DNA from: Paramecium tetraurelia
Lineage: Eukaryota; Ciliophora; Oligohymenophorea; Peniculida; Parameciidae
Reading direction: 5' to 3'
DNA length: 64,000 nucleotides
Assembly: GCF_000165425.1 (NCBI RefSeq)
Contig: NW_001799035.1
Location: 62,001 to 126,000 of the forward strand
Position numbers and translations under genes: made by a program. Positions 50,291-61,227 of this stretch are shown here, piece by piece. How positions within the stretch are numbered: the stretch's first letter is position 1; the number at the start of each line of letters is the position of its first letter. Below the pieces are notes generated by a model, which was not told where the DNA came from, did no database searches, and saw nothing but the letters and a program-made list of their open reading frames with translations.

Positions 50291-51817
50291 ATGTAAAACT
50301 AAAATATTAAATCTGTTACATCGAGATAGGATGTAAAACCAATAAAAGCCAATATTACAAGGTATTTCTATCGAAGTATTAATTTAGAGAGCAATTTCAA
50401 ACTCTAACCAAACTCTATAACTCAGGAAGATAATAAAACAATAATGTTGAACGTGATCGAAATTAATAACAGCAATAAGCATCTAACCAATAATAATAAC
50501 AAACAATTACGCCAAGAAATAATACACCTTAATCATGTAGAACTGCATAAGAAGTATTCATTTATAGTAAACAAAAAAAGATGAAATATTTTTTGTATTA
50601 AAAAAGTAATCTGAAAGAGCAAGGAAAGATGTAAAATAATTCATAGGTATTGCCTAAAACGAAAAATAGTTTACATCGCAACTTTTCTTAATTAGAAAAG
50701 TCAGCAAGTGCTTTGCTTACACCTTTAATCTAAACAACAACCACTCCGTAATCAAAATAGAAAAAATATAATCTGATGTCAATCGATCAAAGATTCCCAT
50801 CAAATTAATTCGCATAATAAATTGCATAACAATTGAAAAAGAAGAATGAAACCAATAAGAAAGAGAATTTAAAAGTGAGTTTGGATGATTTCATCACTCA
50901 AGTGAGCAGACCAACCAAAACGCTCATTTCCCCTTTTAAATAGACAAAGTCTTTGTCACCATCAACCAGAGTGTAATCTGCTAAACCAAAAAGTAATGAT
51001 CTTATATCTATATAGAATAAATCTATTACGTTTCTTCCTTAGTTGAAGCATTTAAGCATTAATATCCTTAAACATGTGAGTAATAATTATTCAAGGATCA
51101 TGCCGTTTAGACATTCAATTGTGTTGGTTTCTGCATGAATCTTTAAGAATCAGATAAAGAGATCATTCAATCAAAAATATTAAATTTACCACCAAAATTG
51201 AATTGCAAATGTATTATACTACTAAGATAATATTAGATTAAAAAACAGTAGTTTTTGATCTTGATGAAACTTTGATTCATTGTAATGAAAACTAATCACT
51301 AAAGGCAGATGTATATTTACCTATAACATTCCCTTCAGGTGATACAGTCTAAGCAGGTATTAATATTAGACCCTTTGCAAAATGGATTCTTTAAGAACTA
51401 AGTTAAATATGTGAGGTTATTGTGTTCACTGCATCTCATCAATGTTATGCTAGTTAGGTGATTTAATACTTAGATCCTAAAAATTAATTACTTTCAGCAT
51501 AATTATTTAGAGACAAATGTGTTTTATCACCAGACGGAGTGCATATAAAGGATTTGAAAATATTTAATAGAGATCTTAAAGACATAGTATTAGTTGATAA
51601 TGCAGCATATTCATTTGGAGTTCATCTGGAAAATGGCATTCCAATAATTCCATATTATGATAATAAGGATGATAAAGAATTGAAGACTTTATATGACTTT
51701 TTAGTTGAATAAGTATTGCCTGCACCCGATTGCAGATTAGTCTTGTAATCAACATTTAGATTACGAGAATTCTTAAAATATAATGAACCAAAGTTAGCTA
51801 TTGAAAAACTATTTTGA
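50291..51817 (+). CDS. FCP1/SCP-type CTD phosphatase with long disordered N-terminus
   Basis: Start 50291, TGA 51815-51817; introns 50362-50387, 50993-51015 and 51211-51236; 483 aa. The first 250 residues are Gln/Asn/Lys/Ser-rich and low complexity. The catalytic domain starts KTVVFDLDETLIHCNE (DxDxT nucleophile motif), then GINIRPFAKWILQELSQICE, VIVFTASHQCYASQVIQYLD, RDKCVLSPDGVHIKDLKI and LKDIVLVDNAAYSFGVHLEN. This is the small CTD phosphatase fold that dephosphorylates RNA polymerase II or SMAD-like targets with Mg2+. The third intron falls immediately before the DxDxT motif. All catalytic residues are present, so it should be active. Confidence 0.9.
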
Positions 51818-51948
51818 TTATTACAATTAATTAATTTATATATATATTAAGTATACTTATTCTTTGACATAATTGTAAGATTATTTTGATAAAAAAAGTC
51901 ATAGGACACAAGTAGTTATTCGAACATTGAGATAAAATAAAGAACTAA

Positions 51949-52480
51949 ATGAGAAACTTACAAAAAGTTAATCAAAAAACTCAAACAAATTAAGAAAACA
52001 AAATCAATAACAAGTAATTGAAGAAATCAAAATAAGAAATAGATCAATTGTATGAGGAAAGTGTGAAATAGTCATAAGAGAATCTTAAAATAACTGTCAA
52101 AGTTGCTGACAAAGCAGTTTAAGTAAATATTATATTAAACTGAGTAAATGGAGGAGAACGTGAAGTCTAGTAATGCAAACGATCATAAAAAAGGATTCTT
52201 GACCTTGAGTAAATAGGAGAAAGAGAAGAGAAAGAAAATTAATAAAGAAATTGAGTTAATTAAAGAAATATTTTGGAATGCTATTTAAAATGAACCATTG
52301 TATTGTAAATGTTAACAGCCTTCTTTTGTATCAATGGTTATGTGCGATAATTAATTATGATCAAAACAATTGTTTCATCTAGAATGTGTTAAACTAAAAG
52401 AGTTTCTTCCTGAAAAGAGCCTTGGTTTTGTTCTTTAAAATGCAGTAAAGAAGGCAAAGGAGGGTTGAAAAAGTGATAAT
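51949..52480 (+). pseudogene. decayed ING-like PHD-finger gene
   Basis: Begins MRNLQKVNQKTQTNQENK and continues through a helical stretch (QEIDQLYEESVKQSQENLKI) and a 22-nt intron into GFLTLSKQEKEKRKKINKEI. An ING-type PHD finger then reads PLYCKCQQPSFVSMVMCDNQ, L, TGA, SKQLFHLECVKLKEFLPEKS. TGA at 52358-52360 stands where the finger needs Cys. A second TGA at 52466-52468 stands where ING fingers have Trp, and the last two Cys are replaced. The N-terminal part also changes frame. ING proteins read H3K4me3 for acetyltransferase complexes. This copy cannot form a normal finger. Confidence 0.6.
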
Positions 52481-52517
52481 TCGATGTTTTTTAACATAAA
52501 TGATATCGATAAAACTT

Positions 52518-53294
52518 TCAACGAGGTCTTTATTCTTACAATTCTAACTGCAAAATACAACCATCATAACTCTTGCCATTTAGTTTCTCAAGTGCAATTT
52601 CTGCTCTGTTTTTATCCTAAAATTTCAACATGACCTTTTAGATCAAAGGCTAATGAGAATTTAAACCATCCAAAGAATACACCTTTTACTTTCTTCTGTT
52701 TTACAAGAAATTAATATAATAACTGAATCTGCCTTCTTCTTAGTCTAATTGTTTTCTCAACCATCCTCTGAAATCATCTTTAGCTCCTAATTGCGTTTAA
52801 AATTGGAATTACTTATGATATCCTAGAATGTTTCAGCATATTCGAATTGCACAAGATTAGACACAATAACTAACCATTAAGAGGAAGCAGGAGCCTATTC
52901 AAATTAGATACTTTAGCCAATTTAACGAGGACCTTTGATATTCAATATGAATACCAACTTATTGATTTGCTTAGGGTTTAGACGACTCTTTATCAAAACT
53001 GACCACAAACAATTATTTAGGAGGAGGGATAACAAAATTGCATTCCTCTTAATTATTTGCTGCTTAAATTCTTAATTCAGCTTCAACAAGCATATCTCCT
53101 TCTCTGAATTAGCCTCTTGGTAGATTGGAAACCTCTCCCCATTTTTCCCATTTCTATCTTTCCAACACTCCAGGTCTAACTTAGACTTATTTATAGGTGA
53201 CTTTGACTTTAGTCTCTTTATCATTGATAGATTTGTCAACAACTTCTTGTTTGTATTCTGAGTCAGAATCCTCTTGAATCTATTATTATTTCAT
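52518..53294 (-). CDS. eIF3 subunit G-like RNA-binding protein
   Basis: Start 53292-53294, TGA 52518-52520; introns 52933-52954 (22 nt, ends AAAG) and 52787-52812; 242 aa. The N-terminal segment KVKVTYKQVQVRPGVLERQK followed by WEKWGEV resembles the eIF3g N-terminus (VRTFRIE...RRKNWKKFG). The C-terminal RRM: QWLVIVSNLVQFEYAETFQD, then VMLKFQDKNRAEIALEKLNG and YDGCILQLELQEQRPR. eIF3g binds eIF3i and the 40S subunit during initiation. The RRM is divergent with a weak RNP1, so another RRM protein remains possible. Confidence 0.6.
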
Positions 53295-53353
53295 AAAATA
53301 AAGAAATTTTAATTTACTAAACTTTAATAAATTATAAATATAAAATAATTGAA

Positions 53354-54580
53354 TCACATAGGCTTTTTGGAAAAAGTCATTAAGATTTTTCTATCAGCCA
53401 TTACTTTGCCATGATTTTTAGCTAAGAAATACATAGCATCATCAACGGTTTTGAATTTTAAGGCACAACTATGTTTTTATTTTGGATCCTCATAAAACCT
53501 AAAATATGATAATAGAAATTACTTATAATCAACAAATTCTGTTTCCAAAAGAGGTTGAATACTTTCTATGTTGAGTAATTCATCTGATAAATTCATCAGA
53601 AAGATTGTATCATTGGGTGAAGCAGCAACAAAAGAGTTTTTTGGTTTATATCTATTAGTGGCTTCAGATCCAATGAATCTTTCCTCATAGAAAGTCTTCT
53701 CAACCAATCCCAATTCTTCAAGTTCATCTAAGAATGTTATTTCTTACAGAATTGAATAGGTAATCTAAAATATTATTGAAATATTACTTAAAGAGTTTGG
53801 CCTTGGAATACAACATTATTCAACTTCTCAATGCATTGATCAGCACATTTCTGAAGATGGTATTCGACCAACAATGTGGACTTGTCTTTCTAATATACCA
53901 TTTTGTCGATGTTTCCATAGATACTGAAGATGTTATAGAGCATGTCGATGGTAGTAACAGAGTCATCAAAAGACTTGGCCACGATGACTCTAGATTTCTC
54001 TTCCTATTCAACATGATAGATTTGATTCAGAGTGTTATTAATTTACAACTATTATTATAATTATTGTTGTCGTTATTAGTTATGGATTTCAGACAAAGCA
54101 TTAGCAGATTCTTACTTGATATAATTGATATAATTATCAATGAGTTAATATTGAAGTAAATATTATGATTGTAGTAGTTTTCCCAGTTATACAAATTAGT
54201 CAACCCATTGGGCTGAGACTATAGTATTGACATAATCAGGGACTTGGAGATCTAAACTTTGGGTTTACAATCTCATCTAAAGTACTTATTATTCATATAG
54301 TCTTTGTTATAAGTGTTATTAGTATTAATAGATCGATTATTAAATATTTTATTATTGGTAACTTTTCGTCGAATTCCCATTTGGATTTTATTCTCCTTAG
54401 CTGCCTACTGAAGTTTGTTCATCATCAGTTGAATTATAGGAATCTCGTTTCTCTTTAGATTTGGAATAATCTAAAAATTGGTTTATAAAGAAAGTTACCT
54501 TTGCCAGCGGAATTGGAATCAGAAAAGGTGACATTCTCTAGATTGCTGGGATATAATTACATCCTCAAAGAGTTATCCAT
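53354..54580 (-). CDS. PTB/hnRNP L-like RNA-binding protein
   Basis: Start 54578-54580 (MDNSLRMQLYPSNLENVTFS), TGA 53354-53356; introns 54471-54498, 53765-53787 and 53499-53522; 383 aa. Gln-rich N-terminal 200 residues (poly-Gln by TAA/TAG), then two RRM-like domains of the PTB kind: MLYNIFSIYGNIDKMVYQKD with STLLVEYHLQKCADQCIEKL, and NDTIFLMNLSDELLNIESIQ with FYEDPKQKHSCALKFKTVDD. Such proteins bind pyrimidine-rich RNA and regulate splicing or mRNA fate. Its stop is 60 nt upstream of the eIF3g-like start, same strand. Confidence 0.7.
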
Positions 54581-55832
54581 GTTCAAAATATTATTATTAC
54601 ATTATTTTATTAAATTTTAGGCAGTTTCTTTGTTTTTGGTTTCCAAGAAGACTTTCCAAATTTGTGTTTTTTCGAATATCAAAATCTAAGAATATTAAGT
54701 TTGTTTACTTTCTCGATTTAGCCATATTAGGAGAAGTGTTTATATATTTAATCATGAGTAATTGTTAATTATTTCTTATTTTGAATACAAAGAAGAACGA
54801 CCTTGGTTAATGCCATTTTGTGTTTGTTATTTATTATTTTTAATCATTCGTAATTTGGGATTAGGATTTAACATTAACTTACGTTAATTCACAACGATAA
54901 TTTTAGATAATTAAAATTATACAAATTATATACTCGATATTTCATGTTGTATATAAATGAAAATGGCATTAAAATATGACCCAATATTAAATTAATATTC
55001 TAAACTTCAAAATAATTCATTCTCATATATAAAAATGACAAATTCAGGTAAAATATGACTAAAATAAAGACAAAATTCATTTCTCTGCGACAAATATTCA
55101 TTGATTATCCATTCATTTTTTCAAAAGATTTTTAATGCAATCCCTCTAATTCTATTTTATATCCTGATATATCCTTAAGTGATGATATTAACTTAATGAT
55201 GATTTTACTATTGAATTAACATGAACTAGCTACATCTTACTAAGAATTAAAATGAATTGTTAAAAAGGTTTTGTTATCAATTTGACAAAAATATTAAATA
55301 ATGTTCTCTAAATTAGTTTAGGAACTTAAAACAAATGTAGTATAATCAAAAACTATTCTTCTCAGCAAAAGACCATCTGTATTAGCAATCTTTTTTATAA
55401 TTTTGAATTTAAGCATAAAATAATCTCAATAGTTTAGTTTCAAATGTTGTCTCGTATTCATCAATACTTAAAATGCCCTTTCATACTTATTTGAATCTAA
55501 TATAAATTTAAATTCAAACAAATAGAGATTAGCCAAATCAACTTCTATAGCAGCACTCTAATCTCTTTTTCATAGGGGCAAGAAGAGTCATACATTTAGT
55601 TTTCATAAATACATATCAGTAATTACGTCATACGTCTGAATAAAAACAATATTAAATAAAAATTATTCACTCAAAAATGAATGAGTCTATTTACAATGAC
55701 CCATTTCTGTCAGAATAATAAGATATTCAAAATTTGTTAGTAAGTGATACCATAAAATTGATAAATTATAATATTCTATTTATTATTTATTGAAATTACA
55801 CATTTATGAAACAATAAATTATATAATAATAA
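54581..55832. other. gene-poor 1.25 kb with a decayed gene
   Basis: AT-rich region between divergent genes. A broken coding remnant lies at about 55000-55600 on the minus strand (listed separately); the rest shows nothing. Confidence 0.5.
55000..55600 (-). pseudogene. decayed host gene, helical-repeat protein
   Basis: A long minus-strand frame reads DQSAAIEVDLANLYLFEFKF, SNKYERAFQVLMNTRQHLKL, LRRIVFDYTTFVLSSQTNLE, YFCQIDNKTFLTIHFNSQQD and LISSLKDISGYKIELEGLHQ. It is broken by an in-frame TGA after RQHLKLNY, and the N-terminal start (MYDSSCPYEKE) lies in another frame. Segment design is TPR-like (AFQVLMNTRQHLKL). Family unknown. It could be a live gene if TGA were read through, but decay is simpler. 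Confidence 0.45.
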
Positions 55833-57672
55833 ATGATATTTTTTCAAAAATCGAAATGTTGTGTGTGTGCAAAGGATCTATAAGCATTGTAAGAATTTAC
55901 AATATTAATAAAGAAAGTTGAGAAAAAGCTATAGATGTAAGATGTGTCACCAAGATGTTTGCATTAATTGCAGTGAAAACCGTGTTAAAGTATAAATACC
56001 TTAAAATTAGTTATATGCCAAACCAAATGATTTTGTTAAAGATTTCAATTTACCATAACGTGTGTGTGATAACTGTTTTAGAGATTATTCATATTATCAA
56101 AAATTAATTTAAGAATATGGACTCAAATGGAATACTAGATCATTGCTTCAATCAAAATGGATTGGGAAACAGGAAAGGAAAATTAAGATTTAAATAGGTA
56201 TTTCCGAAAGCGACAGGGAAATTATTGATAAAGATGTTATCACAGGAAGATCAGAGGCCTTTTTATTTAATTATAGTTTAAGAGAGTTTATTACCTAATG
56301 TTAGGAAGGTTATGATCAAACATATATAAGGGAATCAATTATTAAAGTATTATAGCTATTTGTTACACATTATCCAATAATTGGATATTGCTAAGGAATG
56401 AATTAGATAGCAACAATTTTGTTGTGTGTTTCTGATGAAGAAGGAGCATTTCACATTATGAATTACATTTTCAAATAAATCATTCCTCCAAGATTCTACT
56501 CCAACTCATAGGGAGCCACTTTGATTGGTTATTAAGCAGAACTTTACTTTTTGAAAACATTGTTAAAAAGTTTGAACTTATAAAATTTTGATTAACTAAG
56601 CAATTTTTTAGATGTTTCAGGACCTCAAATGTTGTTAACTTTGATGTTATAAGTGTTAAATACAAGTTCCTTATTAGTCACTTGGGGAGAAATGTTCAAA
56701 AGGAACTCTTTCATTCCTATTGATCAAGCAATCATTCTTTCTTTAGTTCAGGCATCAAGAACTTTTGATCTAACTAAGTAAGGAATCATTGAAGAAATAG
56801 GAAAGAGTATATTTATATATACTATCTTTAGATATTAAATATAGTGATTTATCTTAAATATTCAGTAAAGAGGGTGCCTATTTCACTAGCTTTGAAAGGT
56901 AAGTATAAATAGAACAATATTATTCATAAACAAGCAGATCCTGGGTTAATAATGAGAAACTAATACTCTTTAGACTCAAGAAAATCACCAATTTTGACAC
57001 TGAAGAGATCCTAGAAATCTAGAATGAATTTAAAAAGTATTGCATGGAATCAAGGAGTGTATCCATAAGTAGACATGATAGACAAAGTATTAAATAATCA
57101 GCTTAATTAACTGATTCTTCTGATGATGATACTGATTATCTATAAAATTTGTAGATATAGCAGGTTAAGTTACAGAAGTATGGTATAAATAAGGAAGCAT
57201 TTCTTGATCTTATGGTATTATGATCTAATTATATAGATTTCTTTAGGAATAATTTCATTAGCATTAAACTAAGTATCAAATTTTAGATCGACATAAATAT
57301 GAATTAGTGTTTAATTTATTTGATGAAAATAAAACAGAATTGCTAGATTTTAGAGAGTTCTTGATTTGTTTGAGTATCTTATTAAGAGGATCCTTTGAAT
57401 AAAAATTGAAGATGTTTTTCACTGCACACACTGGATCTAGTTTGAAAGATCAAGAATTTTAGACTTTGTTATCAATAATTATTCCATAGGATTTACAATC
57501 ATAGGATGAATATCAATCATTCTTGAAGAGAATATATAAACCTCAATATTCTTATTAAGATATGCTCTAAGTGTCTTAAGATCCATTTGTTTCAGATAAT
57601 GAATACAAGAGGGAACGAAGTCAAACGTCGGTAATAATAGCATAGTCATTAAACCATATAAAATACAATTGA
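55833..57672 (+). CDS. TBC-domain (Rab-GAP) protein with N-terminal Cys finger and EF-hand-like region
   Basis: Start 55833, TGA 57670-57672; introns 55889-55913 (25 nt, ends AAAG), 56807-56831 and 57215-57246 (32 nt); 585 aa. FYVE-like finger: KCCVCAKDLQALKLRKSYRC, KMCHQDVCINCSENRVKV, then RVCDNCFRDY. TBC domain (about residues 110-330): ITGRSEAFLFNYSLREFITQ, YPIIGYCQGMNQIATILLCV and GYQAELYFLKTLLKSLNLQN. The usual catalytic IxxDxxR is replaced (IRESIIKVLQ follows directly), so GAP activity is uncertain. C-terminal EF-hand-like stretch KYELVFNLFDENKTELLDFR. The layout recalls TBC1D8/9. Confidence 0.8.
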
Positions 57673-57895
57673 TTTCATAATCCTTAGTTTAGCTATTCAA
57701 TATTTATTATTATTGATAATATCTCAAATTTTTATTATAATCCTGAGACTAATAGAAATTCTCTGGAATTCATCTATTTTCCAGAAGAATAAATTAAATT
57801 CAATTTGATTATCAGAGATAATGAATAATTGTAATGTGACAAATAAAATTAGATATTCTTGCTTTATATAAACTATTTATATTATTGAAATATGT
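57673..57895 (+). other. open frame continuing beyond the TBC gene stop
   Basis: After TGA at 57670-57672 the same frame stays open for about 75 codons and reads like protein: FHNPQFSYSIFIIIDNISNF, YYNPETNRNSLEFIYFPEEQ, IKFNLIIRDNEQLQCDKQNQ. Either TGA is leaky, or a Trp codon mutated to a new stop recently, or a sequence error sits there. Confidence 0.4.
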
Positions 57896-57934
57896 TTATT
57901 TTCTATTGTACTAAAATATAATTAATGATCGTAA

Positions 57935-58607
57935 TCAACGATTGGTTTTGGCAACTTTCTCTAACTCGTCTCTCTTTTTAATAGTGTATGACTTTTATCC
58001 ATCTTCATTGGATGCTGCAATCAATTCATCAGCTAAGGCTTCTGCAATAGTTTTCATCTTCTTGAATACAGAATCTCTGACTCCCTTGGCTAAATTATGA
58101 ACAGCCTTTTTAATATATTTGAATTCCTTACTTCATTAACTCTTCTAATTGGAGCAACATCAACTGCTTATTATTTGGCAACACCACCTGTTCCTACTTT
58201 AGTGAAATCTTCTCTGGCTCCACCTCTTTAGACAGCTAATGACAATACTGCAAGTGGATTCTTGCCTGTCAATAAATGCACTATTTCAAAGGCATGTCTG
58301 ATTATTGCTACAGCCTTTACTTTCTTACCTGTATTTCTGCCGTGAAACATAAGTGCACCAGCTAATCTCTCAACTATTGGGCATTAAGCCTTTCTGAACT
58401 TCTTTCTTTGATATCTATAAACATTATAATGCCAATTATATACCTTCCAGCAGTGTGGGGAACAAACACTCTTGATTTTGATGTTTGAACTGCAATATAA
58501 TCTTTGAAGCATTAATCTGTCACTTGTACTTCATCATAATCCCATTTTCCAAATAATTTAGGTTGGTTTGCAAATTTGACTGTGGCCACAGATTCTTATT
58601 CAGCCAT
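57935..58607 (-). CDS. RPS5: 40S ribosomal protein S5 (uS7)
   Basis: Start 58605-58607 ([20 protein letters not shown]), TGA 57935-57937; introns 58415-58443 (29 nt) and 58106-58131 (26 nt, ends AAAAG); 205 aa against 204 in humans. Diagnostic blocks: [56 protein letters not shown] and the C-terminus [14 protein letters not shown]. It binds the 3' major domain of 18S rRNA near the mRNA exit. TAA codons fall where other eukaryotes have Gln (RQAVDV), directly confirming the code. The AAAAG acceptor is certain here because the protein is so conserved. Confidence 0.96.
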
Positions 58608-58700
58608 AATAATTTTTTTTAAAAAGGATTTTTATTTATTTAAAATTTTATATATATACATATACAGGTAAGTATATAGAATCGATTAAGATACTTGTGA

Positions 58701-60481
58701 TCATTTTAATATATCAAATATAATAGAGTATTTAAATTTGCTTAGTTATCTGAACTGCTCATAGATCTTCATCATTAAGAGATCGTCTAATTTTGGAGAT
58801 AAGTTGACATCGTTATAATCAAGAGCTTTCCTAAACTCTTAAATATTGCAATGATCTCCCTGCAATTGCAAATATGACACAATTTTATTTTAGTATTATT
58901 TCATCACCTAATTTATCTCTATAATAATACTTAGCATAGTTATGCATCTAATACTTTGTGCTCTTCACCTGAAATTAATTCATATGGTTTTATGAGATTT
59001 TTAAATATACTAATTGCAATGACAATATCATTTGAACAATTTACATCGTAATAGATCCACTCTTCTTATTCTGGTTCTATAATAAATCTAGCTATTAAAG
59101 TAGCCTATTCATCATTTAATTCAAATGGCTATTATTTAAAAGTTTCAATTAAATCTGACAATGTCAAACATCCTTTTACAGATTTTGAGTAGATAAATTG
59201 ATCTAATCTATTAAAAGGAATTTCATTCAATTTTAATTTCATTTATAATTCCAATAACATTAAAGAGATTTCATGAAAGTTAACTTTCTAAATCCTTTTC
59301 TTATTTATGATTACTGAGGCATGCTTTTTATTTCTATCGGATGACTCATTAGGTTAATCAATTACAGGTAAAGACTTCCTTTTGTCTTCATTCTCCAATT
59401 AAAATATTTAATCCTTCAAAGTAGCTATAACCAAATGCAAATTATCGATATCCTTTTTATGATAGAAGTCTTTCTATTACAATTATTACTCTAAATCGGT
59501 TATTTTCTTCTCTAGTTCAGCTATCTACTCTTATTTATAAATTAACAATTATTCCTATCTCTAATATGACATTTATTGTAAATCTAATTTTTACTACCAT
59601 TATTTATTAAGATCAGCAATGGTTTTCTTGGGATTGCTATATTCAAAATGAGTTAAGCTTAATTCCTTATCTTTTTCTTAAATAAGCCTTTCAATTTATT
59701 ATCGCCTAAAATTACTTTAGTGTAATTCAGTTTCAAGTTTCTTAATTTTTGCATTCAACTATTGTATTAGTTACTAGTTATCATAAAGTTACTTAGATAG
59801 ATAAATATTATCTTTGTTTAATTCATCATTGTTAGCAAATTAACTAGACAAGAGATATTAATTTAAATTACCTGATATGTCTTTAGGCTTAATACTTTTT
59901 CAGTAATTCTTCATATTCTTTTTAAATAACATCGTATTGAATCTATAATGAAATGGATGGTAATACTTGCAATTCAGTATATCTAGTTTTTCTGGTGTCT
60001 CTTTTGAGGTCTTCAATTTATTGATTCTTTTGTTAAACAGTATTTTCTAATTCTTTTATTTATTTAGAATAAGCGATAATCTAACAAGTCTATGAAGATA
60101 TATTAAATATTTCCTCATTAAATGCTTTAGTGTAATCACTCTACTGTGTTTGCATCTTAGAGTCAATGTGAAGTTTCTTATTCATTTGCAATGCTTTTTC
60201 CTGCTTATTCAATTATTTCTAATTAAATTGTATAAGCAATTACTTGAAGATGCTAGATTTCAAATCTGAGCTTGGCATTGTTATCATTCAATAAATTGAT
60301 TTGCAATTTGAGATGCATAACTGTTTCTTCTAGTTTTTCTTTATCTTTGGGCTATTTAAGAATCACTAATAATAAATATAACATTTGCCTTACATTTATT
60401 AGTTGTAAAGAAATGCTATTTGCATTCACTCCTACATCCAGACGATCTTCGAGCTGATGATATACGAAAAGGGGAATTCAT
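58701..60481 (-). CDS. long coiled-coil protein with C-terminal EF-hand-like helices
   Basis: Start 60479-60481 (MNSPFRISSARRSSGCRSEC), TGA 58701-58703; introns 60366-60393, 60219-60243, 59844-59871 and 58908-58930; 558 aa. Residues about 30-370 are almost pure coiled coil (KEKLEETVMHLKLQINLLND, QQIEDLKRDTRKTRYTELQV, QEQIAELEKKITDLEQQLQQ). The last 170 residues form paired helices (KLNEIPFNRLDQFIYSKSVK, LSDLIETFKQQPFELNDEQA) resembling degenerate EF-hands. Such layouts occur in ciliary and basal-body proteins. No specific family. Confidence 0.7.
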
Positions 60482-60524
60482 ATGAGTTAATTAATTATAT
60501 AATCATAAAATATCAAATTAAAGA

Positions 60525-61210
60525 ATGGATTTACAACATTCTAAATCTTATGCAGCATTGACTTAGTAGAGTAGCTAGCTATTTAAACCAAAGCAACTCT
60601 CGTTTAAATAATAGATGGGTATATAATAAGATCAATAATCCAGCATAGTAGCCTACGCAGACTCATAGATTATAGATACAGGCACTTACGACGCCAACAA
60701 TGACAGAATGTGATTCTAAGTATGATCTCTAAATTATGAAGCCCTTATCTAAATTAGCAACTTTATTCATTTAAATCCTACAGAATATCCACTGAAATGA
60801 TAAATGGATCTCCTATTGATCAAATATAATTGATATTGAGGGAAAACGAGAATTTAAAACGATCATTAAACCAAAAATAGTAGATTATAGAATCCTTAAA
60901 TCGAAGTCGCAAAGTTAAACCAAGATTGGACTTCAGTGACTTTAAAAAGAACTCTAGATCTCTTGTTCAACCGTAAAGTTAGCAGGAATCCATCAAACCG
61001 AAGAATGTTGAAATAAAATAGTCCATCTCTTAAAATTATAATAAACGCATTAAATTGCCAAAAATAGAGGATTCCATACCAACCAAGGAGGATGAATGTA
61101 ATTTCACATTTGCCAATAATTTTTTCAACAATAATACTTGCAAAAATTAAAAGATCAACTTCAAATAAGTGTTTACATAGTCTCATTTGAAGAAAAAATT
61201 TTTCACTTGA
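60525..61210 (+). CDS. 217-aa hypothetical protein with short coiled coil
   Basis: Start 60525 (MDLQHSKSYAALTQQSSQLF), TGA 61208-61210, one 32-nt intron (60710-60741, ends GAAG). Gln/Ser-rich N-terminus, a central helix (PIDQIQLILRENENLKRSLN), then a Lys/Ser/Asn-rich tail (KPRLDFSDFKKNSRSLVQPQ, NYNKRIKLPKIEDSIPTK). Divergent from the coiled-coil gene with only 43 bp between starts, so they share one short promoter region. Function not recognised. Confidence 0.6.
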
Positions 61211-61227
61211 TAAATTTATATTATTTA

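Noticed and set aside
55833-55990. Frameshift at a TAG codon in the TBC gene Cys finger
   Set aside because: A 25-nt intron (55889-55913, ending AAAG) explains the frame change and gives a better finger, so no shift is needed.
57181-57330. Second apparent +1 shift at TAA in the TBC gene
   Set aside because: Taking the later acceptor (57215-57246, 32 nt) keeps the frame and joins directly into the EF-hand-like segment.
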